Shown here: positions 1-5,574 of the stretch, piece after piece
How the letters are laid out: each line of letters starts with the position of its first letter
Position numbering within the stretch: the stretch's first letter is position 1
NCBI GenBank assembly: GCA_010029945.1
Contig: RGQW01000074.1
Span: 1-8,100, forward strand
DNA from: Actinomycetota bacterium
GTDB lineage: Bacteria; Actinomycetota; Actinomycetes; S36-B12
DNA length: 8,100 nt
Direction of reading: 5' to 3'
Translations under genes and position numbers: made by a program
The notes under the pieces: generated by a model
Databases searched by the model: none
What the model was told of the DNA's origin: nothing
Seen by the model: the letters and a program-made list of their open reading frames with translations, nothing else

Positions 1-71
1 TCGTGCCCAGTGTCTTCGACGCCAATGTCGCACCAGCCGTGGCCGATGCCGTGGTCGCCGCAACCGCCTAG
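1..71 (+). CDS. 3' end of a gene, possibly NAD(P)-dependent malic enzyme (partial)
   Basis: The gene enters from the left edge, and only its last 22 full codons and a TAG stop (69-71) are visible, read in the frame that starts at base 3. The codons show the strong G/C third-position bias of real genes here, unlike the two other forward frames. The peptide reads VPSVFDANVAPAVADAVVAA and then TA. An (I)(V/I)P-x-x-FD-x-x-V-x-x-x-VA-x-AV tail is what I remember at the C-terminus of bacterial malic enzymes, which decarboxylate malate to pyruvate. This is recognition from a very short stretch, so the product name is tentative even though the coding call is reasonable. The gene converges with pcrA, and the stop codons are only 23 bases apart. 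I see no hairpin terminator in the gap. Confidence 0.5.
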   Translation, partial: VPSVFDANVAPAVADAVVAATA

Positions 72-94
72 ACGTTCAGCCAACGATTCTCTCT

Positions 95-2329
95 TTACAA
101 CTTCTCCACCGGCGCGTAGCGCAACAGCAGTCTCTTGGTTCCCGCGGAGCCGAAATCGATCGTCGCATCGGCCTTGTCGCCAATTCCTGATGTCGAGACG
201 ACAGTGCCTAGCCCGAACTTGCTGTGCGTCACGCGGTCACCGGCCTCCAGCGACACCACCGGTCCGCCACCCACGATGCGGTCGCCGAGCTTGACGGCGG
301 CGCTACTCGACGACGGTGCTGCCCCGAATCCCCCGGAGCCGATCGGCCGGGCCACCGGCTCTTCTCGCTTCCACTCCATCAAGGCCTCGGGGATCTCATC
401 GAGGAACCGTGAGGCCGGGTTGTACGCCGGCGTTCCCCACGCCGATCGACTCACCGCGCGCGTCAGGTAGAGGCGCTGCCGGGCCCGAGTGAGCCCGACG
501 TAGGCGAGCCGACGCTCCTCGGCCAACTCTCCAGGATCCCCGAGGGACCGAATGTGCGGAAAGATGCCGTCTTCCATTCCCGTGAGGAAAACCACCGGGA
601 ACTCCAAGCCTTTGGCCGTGTGCAGGGTCATCAGGGTGACGACGCCGCCGTGCGCGTTGTCGTCGGGAATCTCATCCGAATCGGCCACGAGCGCGATCTG
701 TTCGAGGAACTCCACCAGGGTGGATTCCTCATGCGCGACTGCGAACTCTTGGGCGACGGATTCGAGTTCCGCGAGGTTCTCGATCCTCGTTTCGTCTTGC
801 GGGTCGGCCGATTGCTGCAGTTCGCTGACGTACCCGGTTTGCTCGAGGACCGCCTGAAGAACTGTCGGCGCATCGGCCCCGGAGTCGCTCAGAGTTCGCA
901 GCGCGTCCATCATCTCGACGAACGCGGTGATCGCGTTAAGCGAGCGTGTCGCCAGGCCCGGGGCTTCTTGTGCCCGATGGAGGGCTTCGTCGAACGTTAT
1001 TCGCTCGCGCTCGGCCAACTGCTCGATGGCGGCCTCTGCGCGATCTCCGATGCCTCGCTTAGGAACGTTGAGGATCCGTCGCAGGGATACCTCGTCCCCC
1101 GGGTTTGCTATCGACCGCAAATACGCCAGCGCGTCCCGCACTTCACGCCGCTCGTAGAAGCGCACCCCACCAACCACCTTGTAGGGCATCCCCATCCGAA
1201 TGAAGATCTCCTCGACGGACCTCGACTGAGCGTTCGTTCGATAGAAGACCGCCACGTCACCGGGGCGGTATCCGGCATCATCGACAAGGCGGTCGATTTC
1301 CTCGCTGACGAACGAGGCCTCATCATGTTCATCATCACCCACGTATCCGACGATCGGCTCGCCCGAACCTTCATCGGTCCACAGGCGCTTCTCCCGTCGA
1401 GACGAATTGTGAGAGATGACGGCGTTGGCCGCACTGAGGATGTTCTGGGTCGATCGATAGTTCTGTTCCAGCAGGATCGTGGTCGCGTTCGGAAAGTCGC
1501 GCTCGAACTCCTCGATGTTGCGGATCGTCGCCCCCCGGAACGCGTAGATCGATTGATCCGCGTCTCCCACCACGCACAAGCCAGCGGGCGGAAGATTCGG
1601 GTTGTCACCGGACCCGACCAGCTCGCGAATCAGCACGTACTGGGCGTGGTTGGTGTCTTGATACTCGTCGACGAGCACGTGACGAAAGCGTCGGCGGTAG
1701 TGCTCGGATACGTCAGGGAACAGTTGCAGCAACGCCACCGTCGACCCAATCAGGTCATCGAAGTCAAAGGCTCCGCCTCGAGCCAACCGCCGCTGGTACT
1801 CCGCGTACGCTTCCGCGATCGTTTGCTCCATGTGATTGCTCGCGCGCGCTGCGTACGTCTCATGGTCAATCAACTCGTTCTTTGCTGAGGACACGTGGTT
1901 CAGGAAAGAACGCGGGGGGTATCTCTTGGGGTCGAGGTCGAGGTCCCGGATCACCATTTGCATCAGCCGCAGCGAGTCGGTTTGGTCGTAGATGCTGAAC
2001 GACGTCGACATGCCGAGGCGCCCAGCCTCCTTGCGGAGAATCCGAACGCACGCGCTGTGAAACGTCGATACCGTCATCGCCCGCGCTGCCGGCCCCACGA
2101 GCTCCACCACGCGCTCCCGCATTTCCGCTGCCGCCTTGTTGGTGAAGGTGATGGCCATGATCTGCCCCGGAGACGCATCATTCGTGGCGAGCAGATGCGC
2201 AATGCGCCGAGTGAGTACCCGGGTCTTGCCGGACCCCGCACCGGCGATGATCAATAGCGGCCCACCTCGATGTTCAACTGCAGCCTGCTGCGACGGATTG
2301 AGGTCATGGACCAACGACTCGGGGTTCAT
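95..2329 (-). CDS. pcrA: ATP-dependent DNA helicase PcrA/UvrD1 (superfamily 1A)
   Basis: A 744-residue 3'-5' DNA helicase that unwinds DNA in nucleotide excision repair, clears recombination intermediates and can act with stalled RNA polymerase. All SF1A motifs are present in order: Q motif LNPSQQAAV (10-18), Walker A AGAGSGKT (29-36), Walker B/motif II DEYQDTN (221-227), motif III GDADQSIYAFRGA (255-267), motif IV LEQNYRST (287-294), motif V with TLHTAKGLEFPVVFLTG (568-584) and motif VI EERRLAYVGLTRAR (604-617). A serine/glycine-rich linker (about 660-690) leads to a Tudor-like tail (about 694-744, GDRVTHSKFGLGTVV...). In PcrA and mycobacterial UvrD1 this tail is known to bind RNA polymerase. 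Length is normal for the family. The ATG at 2329 places the Q motif at the usual distance from the N-terminus. Only two cysteines are present (C94, C252), and the 2B region has none. The gene lies 77 bases downstream of the secreted peptidase gene on the same strand, so it may share that transcript or use its own promoter. Confidence 0.97.
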   Translation of the reverse strand: MNPESLVHDLNPSQQAAVEHRGGPLLIIAGAGSGKTRVLTRRIAHLLATNDASPGQIMAITFTNKAAAEMRERVVELVGPAARAMTVSTFHSACVRILRKEAGRLGMSTSFSIYDQTDSLRLMQMVIRDLDLDPKRYPPRSFLNHVSSAKNELIDHETYAARASNHMEQTIAEAYAEYQRRLARGGAFDFDDLIGSTVALLQLFPDVSEHYRRRFRHVLVDEYQDTNHAQYVLIRELVGSGDNPNLPPAGLCVVGDADQSIYAFRGATIRNIEEFERDFPNATTILLEQNYRSTQNILSAANAVISHNSSRREKRLWTDEGSGEPIVGYVGDDEHDEASFVSEEIDRLVDDAGYRPGDVAVFYRTNAQSRSVEEIFIRMGMPYKVVGGVRFYERREVRDALAYLRSIANPGDEVSLRRILNVPKRGIGDRAEAAIEQLAERERITFDEALHRAQEAPGLATRSLNAITAFVEMMDALRTLSDSGADAPTVLQAVLEQTGYVSELQQSADPQDETRIENLAELESVAQEFAVAHEESTLVEFLEQIALVADSDEIPDDNAHGGVVTLMTLHTAKGLEFPVVFLTGMEDGIFPHIRSLGDPGELAEERRLAYVGLTRARQRLYLTRAVSRSAWGTPAYNPASRFLDEIPEALMEWKREEPVARPIGSGGFGAAPSSSSAAVKLGDRIVGGGPVVSLEAGDRVTHSKFGLGTVVSTSGIGDKADATIDFGSAGTKRLLLRYAPVEKL

Positions 2330-2406
2330 TACCGCCCGATCCTAAGTGCGCCATGCGACAGCACGATCGTCCAACCGACCGTCAAGCCCCGGTGCGCGCC
2401 GAGTCG
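2330..2406 (-). promoter_or_regulatory. Spacer upstream of pcrA with candidate -10 box
   Basis: This 77-base gap separates two minus-strand genes. Read on the minus strand, TAGGAT (plus-strand 2339-2344) ends nine bases before the pcrA ATG. As a -10 box it would give a leaderless or nearly leaderless mRNA, as is common in actinobacteria. Its AGGA could equally be the ribosome binding site, so the two readings compete. A TTGACG (2380-2385) resembles a -35 box, but it has no convincing -10 partner at 16-18 bases. No terminator-like hairpin with a U-tract is visible after the upstream gene. Confidence 0.3.
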
Positions 2407-3927
2407 CTAGCGACGGATATAACCGACGATCTTGACGGTGGCTTTGGTCTTCGCGGACGCTGCAAGGGCGATCAATCCCTTATCACCGATATCGGCGACG
2501 AGGAGGGAGGTGTGCCGGCCTTCGGCGGGAATCAACGCCGACGTCGTCCCCCGGTCCACTCCACCGACCGCGTAGGCGGCGAACCGACCAGCCTCACCCT
2601 TGCCCTTGGTGGACACCTGCAAGATGACTGCGGTCACCTTCTTTTTCTTTTTGGGGACTCGACCCACACCCCGTGCCTTCACCACCGCGACTTCACCCGC
2701 GGACAAGCGCCCCTTATATAACCGCGTCGGTGGCAACCCCACCGCCTTCGTCGGTTCCGCACCGACCGCGTACCCCAGGACATCCACCCGTACCTGGACT
2801 GGGGTCTTCTTGGGCGCCTTGATTTGAACCGCGCCACCCGAGACAGGAATCACGCGCATGGTGGTGCGCGCCCCTCGCTTGCGGACCTTCACTCCGGTGC
2901 TGTTGGTCTTGTCGGTGCCGACCCCAATGCGAAGTCGACCCTTGCGCTCAGCCTCGCGTGTTGTGACCGCGACCAGCGCTGTCGTCGCCTGGGCGATGAC
3001 ACCGTTCAAACCCACGGTGCGCACCTCGTTCGGCTGCATAGCGCCCAGGGTTGATGACTCGTAGCCGAGCTCCGAGCCGATGCCGTAGAAGCCGTCCTCG
3101 GCGGCCTCCGGTGGCGGTGGTTGCTCTTGTATCGGTTCCTCGGGGGCTGGTTGCTCAGGTGGCGTCGGTACCGGAGCGACCGGGTAACCGGGGACTTCTG
3201 CGCGAGCGCCCGCCCAGGTCAAGGAGATGTGAATGTGATTGCGATGGCAGTAGTTGTCGTACTTCTCCTTCGTCTTCGAGAAGCAGCCCTTCAACTCCGT
3301 CCATCCTCGATCAATCGAGTACCCACGCCAGAACCGGTCGTGCCATCCGATGTACATGATTCCCAATTGCAACGCGTTCCCGTAGGGACGGCCGCCTGCG
3401 TCAGGGCCGAGGAGCCACCCCAGGAAAGCCTCGGCATTGGCGCGTTGTTGGGGATCGCGCACGTCGACCATCCAGTCGATAGCCCTGCCTTCCTTGTGTT
3501 CACTGCGCCCGCCCTGACCGCAATCGCGAGGAATCCAGGTGTACTGGTTCGCGCCGTACGTCGATTTGATGATCTGTTCCAATCGGAGCGCGCCGGGCTT
3601 GGGTGAGTCTTCGCAGGTTGTTTGCGGCTCGTACTCGATGGTCACCGGCACATCCGGCGGTAGCGGTGGCAGCGGCGCGGGCACCGGCGCCGCAGGAAGG
3701 CCTTCGCCCGGAACCGGCGGCCCAGCCGCAGGGCCGGTCCACGTGGTGGGTTGCCAGGTGATCTGCCCTTGGGTCGCCAAGGCCGGAGCGATCAGAGAGG
3801 ACGCCATCATCGAGGAGGCAGCGAGCACCGCCCCCACGCGCCACAGCGGCCGAGGGGCCACCCGTGAGCGTCGCTGCGGGAGGGGCGCGGCAGAATAACG
3901 CGCGCTCCGGGGAAGCCGGGGAAGCAT
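2407..3927 (-). CDS. Secreted LAS-type (M15/MepA-like) metallopeptidase-domain protein with duplicated C-terminal modules
   Basis: A 506-residue exported protein, probably acting in the cell wall. A basic N-region (about 19-30) and hydrophobic stretch (31-51) form a signal peptide, with likely cleavage after A-L-A (49-51). A proline-rich linker (66-94) leads to the peptidase-like domain (about 100-240). SEHKEGRAIDW (142-152) supplies the HxxGxAxD zinc-ligand pair H144 and D151, and NHIHIS (230-235) supplies H231 and H233. This is the pattern of LAS metallopeptidases (M15, MepA), which cut peptidoglycan peptides. Four cysteines (C105, C136, C215, C227) could form disulfides outside the cell. 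A second Pro/Glu-rich linker (249-275) precedes two beta-rich modules (about 295-389 and 401-506), each ending in a V-x-V/I-x-GY strand. The start is uncertain: a GGGAG lies directly against the ATG with no spacer, an in-frame stop lies 15 bases upstream, and GTG at codon 23 is an alternative. The peptidase substrate is not determined. Confidence 0.85.
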   Translation of the reverse strand: MLPRLPRSARYSAAPLPQRRSRVAPRPLWRVGAVLAASSMMASSLIAPALATQGQITWQPTTWTGPAAGPPVPGEGLPAAPVPAPLPPLPPDVPVTIEYEPQTTCEDSPKPGALRLEQIIKSTYGANQYTWIPRDCGQGGRSEHKEGRAIDWMVDVRDPQQRANAEAFLGWLLGPDAGGRPYGNALQLGIMYIGWHDRFWRGYSIDRGWTELKGCFSKTKEKYDNYCHRNHIHISLTWAGARAEVPGYPVAPVPTPPEQPAPEEPIQEQPPPPEAAEDGFYGIGSELGYESSTLGAMQPNEVRTVGLNGVIAQATTALVAVTTREAERKGRLRIGVGTDKTNSTGVKVRKRGARTTMRVIPVSGGAVQIKAPKKTPVQVRVDVLGYAVGAEPTKAVGLPPTRLYKGRLSAGEVAVVKARGVGRVPKKKKKVTAVILQVSTKGKGEAGRFAAYAVGGVDRGTTSALIPAEGRHTSLLVADIGDKGLIALAASAKTKATVKIVGYIRR

Positions 3928-3939
3928 CTCCCTACTGTG

Positions 3940-3961
3940 TCACGAAAAGGTCACGACAAGG
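3940..3961. repeat. 11-bp tandem repeat, candidate operator
   Basis: Two adjacent copies, TCACGAAAAGG (3940-3950) and TCACGACAAGG (3951-3961), match at 10 of 11 positions with no spacer. The period is about one turn of the DNA helix, which would put two protein sites on the same face. The repeat lies between divergent genes, 13 bases from the peptidase ATG and 46 bases from the deacetylase ATG. A regulatory role is inference. Confidence 0.45.
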
Positions 3962-3996
3962 CACTCGGGGCGGGGTGCGTCGCATATTTCTCTCAG

Positions 3997-4001
3997 AAAG
4001 G
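3997..4001 (+). promoter_or_regulatory. Ribosome binding site deciding the PIG-L start
   Basis: AAAGG is followed by six bases and then ATG at 4008. It favours this ATG over the much longer upstream reading frame from 3864, which would overlap the signal-peptide region of the divergent peptidase gene. A GTG directly before the ATG (4005-4007) is a possible alternative that adds one residue. Confidence 0.7.
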
Positions 4002-4007
4002 TCTGTG

Positions 4008-4727
4008 ATGCTCGAGGATTCTGAGGTGGAGCGCGCCCTCGTCGTGATGGCCCACCCAGACGATGTCGACTTCGGCGCCGCCGGAACCGTGGCCCTGTGG
4101 ACCAGGGCGGGAATCTCGGTCACCTACGGAATCGTGACCGACGGCGATGCCGGTGGCTTCGATCCCGCCATCCCCCGCGAGGAGATTCCCGGGATCCGAC
4201 AGCGGGAGCAACGGGCAGCCGCGGCCGTCGTCGGGGTCAAAGATGTTCACTTCCTGGGATACACGGACGGTGACGTCAACCCCTCGCAGGACCTTCGCCG
4301 GGACATCAGTCGGCTGATTCGACAGGTTCGTCCCCAGCGCATGCTCATTCAGTCGCCCGATCGAAAGTGGGAGCACATCCCCGCATCGCACCCGGACCAC
4401 ATGGCGGCCGGGGAGGCCGCCATCCGAGCCGTCTATCCCGATGCCCGAAACCCCTTCGCCCACCCGACGTTGCTTCAGGACGAGGGTCTCGAAGACTGGG
4501 TCGTGCCCGAAGTGTGGATGATGGCGTCACCGCAGCCGAACCACTTCGTCGATGTCACGGACTCCTTCGAGGACAAGATGCAGGCTATCGGTGCACACGC
4601 CTCACAACTACCTGCCCCGGAGATCATCGAAGACAAGGTGCGCACGTGGTTGAGCGCCGCCGCGGCCGAGGCGGGGCTACCCGAGGGCCGCTTGGCTGAG
4701 GCTTTCCAGGTCGTCACGATTTCCTGA
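4008..4727 (+). CDS. PIG-L/LmbE family zinc-dependent deacetylase
   Basis: A 239-residue cytoplasmic deacetylase of the family that includes MshB (mycothiol synthesis), Mca and BshB. These enzymes remove acetyl or related acyl groups from amino sugars or their conjugates. LVVMAHPDDVDFGAAGT (11-27) carries the signature AHPDD: by comparison with MshB, H16 and D19 should bind zinc and D18 act as the base. SHPDHMAAGEA (127-137) supplies the third zinc ligand, most likely H131. The acidic residue that often follows AHPDD is valine here (V20). The length fits the short LmbE/BshB-type members better than MshB or Mca, which are nearer 290-300 residues. No signal peptide or membrane segment is seen. 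The gene is monocistronic in this window: divergent from the secreted peptidase and convergent with the small membrane protein. The family call is firm. The substrate is unknown and should not be taken as mycothiol without further evidence. Confidence 0.93.
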   Translation: MLEDSEVERALVVMAHPDDVDFGAAGTVALWTRAGISVTYGIVTDGDAGGFDPAIPREEIPGIRQREQRAAAAVVGVKDVHFLGYTDGDVNPSQDLRRDISRLIRQVRPQRMLIQSPDRKWEHIPASHPDHMAAGEAAIRAVYPDARNPFAHPTLLQDEGLEDWVVPEVWMMASPQPNHFVDVTDSFEDKMQAIGAHASQLPAPEIIEDKVRTWLSAAAAEAGLPEGRLAEAFQVVTIS

Positions 4728-4775
4728 CAGCGCCTCCCGGACAGCGCCTCCTGACAGCGTCTCCCGAAGCGCCCC
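4722..4775. repeat. Tandem duplication spanning the deacetylase stop codon
   Basis: Four degenerate units alternate between 13 and 14 bases: TCCTGACAGCGCC, TCCCGGACAGCGCC, TCCTGACAGCGTC and TCCCGAAGCGCCCC. They read equally well as two 27-base copies (4722-4748 and 4749-4775). The first unit contains the TGA stop of the deacetylase, and the third repeats the same stop context. The array fills most of the 67 bases between two convergent genes. It is a direct repeat rather than an inverted one, and I find no hairpin good enough to call a terminator. Confidence 0.7.
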
Positions 4776-4794
4776 TCGTGCTCGCCCCTGCGTG

Positions 4795-5157
4795 CTACCA
4801 GACGACAGCGATGACGATGGTGGCGATCGACAGTCCGCCGATCGCTCCCCAGATGCCCGTCTGGGGTCGCGGCTTGCGGCGCCCGACGAACGCGAGAATC
4901 GTGATGATCACCGTGAGAATCAATTTGATGGCGATCTTGGTGTGATCCCATGCCTCCCAGCCGGTGTAGGGGGTAGCGACTCCCATCTCAGGCAGGCCGA
5001 CCAAGAGCAGACCCGTCACCAACTGGGTGAGTGCTCCATGCACCATCGCGGGATTGACCCCTCTATCCGTGGACTTCATCTGGACGAGAAATCCACCCAC
5101 CACGCTGGCGAGACCGATGAAATGCAGAATGAGGATGATGTCGTAGACGATGTCCAT
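4795..5157 (-). CDS. Small four-helix integral membrane protein
   Basis: A 120-residue membrane protein of unknown function. Four hydrophobic segments are visible at about 4-26, 38-58, 73-92 and 101-120. A short polar loop with charged residues (27-34) follows helix 1, and a basic loop GRRKPRP (92-98) separates helices 3 and 4. That loop should face the cytoplasm by the positive-inside rule. The chain ends right at the end of helix 4. Histidines H12, H40 and H72 lie in or near helices, and H12 and H40 could bind a metal or heme, but nothing proves that. The ATG at 5157 is chosen because GGGAGG lies four bases upstream and helix 1 starts there. The frame stays open to 5883, but that extension only mirrors plus-strand coding sequence. 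The gene is divergent from the MoxR operon, with 159 bases between starts. It looks like a widespread class of actinobacterial hypothetical membrane proteins, but I cannot name a family. Confidence 0.82.
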   Translation of the reverse strand: MDIVYDIILILHFIGLASVVGGFLVQMKSTDRGVNPAMVHGALTQLVTGLLLVGLPEMGVATPYTGWEAWDHTKIAIKLILTVIITILAFVGRRKPRPQTGIWGAIGGLSIATIVIAVVW

Positions 5158-5316
5158 GGGGCCTCCCGAGACGGCTCGTTGCGCCTCACCCCATGCTAGG
5201 GGTTCGACCGCCCCTTTGAGGCTGCACCGACCCGGGACCGTTGATATCCTGGGGAATCTAGCGCGCAAGCGGGCTGGCGCATCACCATCGATCCATGACC
5301 GACAAAGGAGCACCCC
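5158..5316. promoter_or_regulatory. Divergent promoter region of the MoxR operon and the small membrane protein gene
   Basis: This is the longest non-coding stretch in the window. On the plus strand, TTGATATCCT (5241-5250) contains TATCCT (5245-5250) preceded by TG and one base, an extended -10 pattern. No -35 is visible 17 bases before it. It would give a leader of about 60 bases for the operon. On the minus strand, TAGCAT (plus-strand 5193-5198) is a -10-like hexamer with a leader of about 30 bases for the membrane protein gene. A short inverted repeat, AGGGG (5198-5202) and CCCCT (5211-5215), sits between the two. It is too weak to call an operator with confidence. Confidence 0.4.
5304..5310 (+). 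promoter_or_regulatory. Strong ribosome binding site at the head of the MoxR operon
   Basis: AAAGGAG followed by six bases and ATG at 5317 is the best Shine-Dalgarno sequence in the window. It fixes the start of the 82-residue protein and suggests high translation of the first gene relative to the MoxR gene behind it, which has no clear site of its own. Confidence 0.85.
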
Positions 5317-5565
5317 ATGGCTGAGACCAGCGACCCGTCCGCCGACGTGCTCCGCGGCATCTGGCAGCAAGACACCGCGAACCTTCAGGATCTCGACGCT
5401 GAGTGCAGCCCGACCAAGGTGTGCCGGAACATGAAGGACGTCACCTTCGACGGGTATGCAGACGAGGGCGGAGACGTTAAGGCAGCTTGGCGCAACACCC
5501 TCGCCCAGGAGGGCAAACTTGGCGGCAGCAGCCTCGCCGACCTCGTCAACGGCGACCAGAATTAG
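5317..5565 (+). CDS. Small acidic two-cysteine protein, first gene of the MoxR operon
   Basis: An 82-residue protein that I do not recognise. It is soluble by appearance: no signal peptide and no hydrophobic segment. It is acidic, with Asp/Glu clearly outnumbering Lys/Arg. The only two cysteines are C30 and C36 in ECSPTKVCRNMK (29-40), five residues apart, spacing that could bind a metal or form a disulfide. Charged, probably helical regions lie at about 10-28 and 52-66, with a Gly/Ser-containing turn near 69-72. The start is secured by a strong ribosome binding site, and third codon positions are G/C-rich as in the neighbours, so it is a real gene. It ends nine bases before the MoxR gene. 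By position it could be a client, adaptor or regulator of the MoxR-VWA pair, but that is inference from gene order only. Confidence 0.82.
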   Translation: MAETSDPSADVLRGIWQQDTANLQDLDAECSPTKVCRNMKDVTFDGYADEGGDVKAAWRNTLAQEGKLGGSSLADLVNGDQN

Positions 5566-5574
5566 CGTCGCCCG

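Larger units (their letters stand above)
3928..4007. promoter_or_regulatory. Divergent intergenic region between peptidase and PIG-L genes
   Basis: These 80 bases must carry the 5' signals of both the minus-strand secreted peptidase gene and the plus-strand deacetylase gene. The peptidase-proximal part holds the 11-bp tandem repeat listed separately. Toward the deacetylase, CATATT (3983-3988) is the best -10-like hexamer on the plus strand, but no good -35 lies 17 bases before it. I infer shared or mutually affecting regulation from the geometry alone. Confidence 0.4.

Noticed and set aside
554..1888. A 444-codon open frame on the plus strand
   Set aside because: It lies wholly antisense to pcrA, whose motifs are intact and in order. 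The translation shows no recognisable domain, and long antisense frames are expected in GC-rich coding DNA.
2639..2652. A-rich tract coding the KKKKK run, considered as a programmed frameshift site
   Set aside because: It is not a full A-AAA-AAG heptamer. A +1 shift meets a stop at once and a -1 shift stops after about 15 codons, while the zero frame runs through a well-formed second module.
3864..4007. N-terminal extension of the deacetylase back to 3864
   Set aside because: It would overlap the signal-peptide coding region of the divergent gene, and the residues do not resemble the family. AAAGG places the start at 4008.
4728..4794. Bidirectional terminator between the convergent deacetylase and membrane protein genes
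   Set aside because: The repeats are direct, not inverted. No stable stem followed by a T-run was found on either strand.
5198..5215. Short inverted repeat AGGGG/CCCCT considered as an operator or terminator
   Set aside because: Five base pairs with an eight-base loop is easily due to chance in GC-rich DNA. It is noted only as part of the intergenic description.
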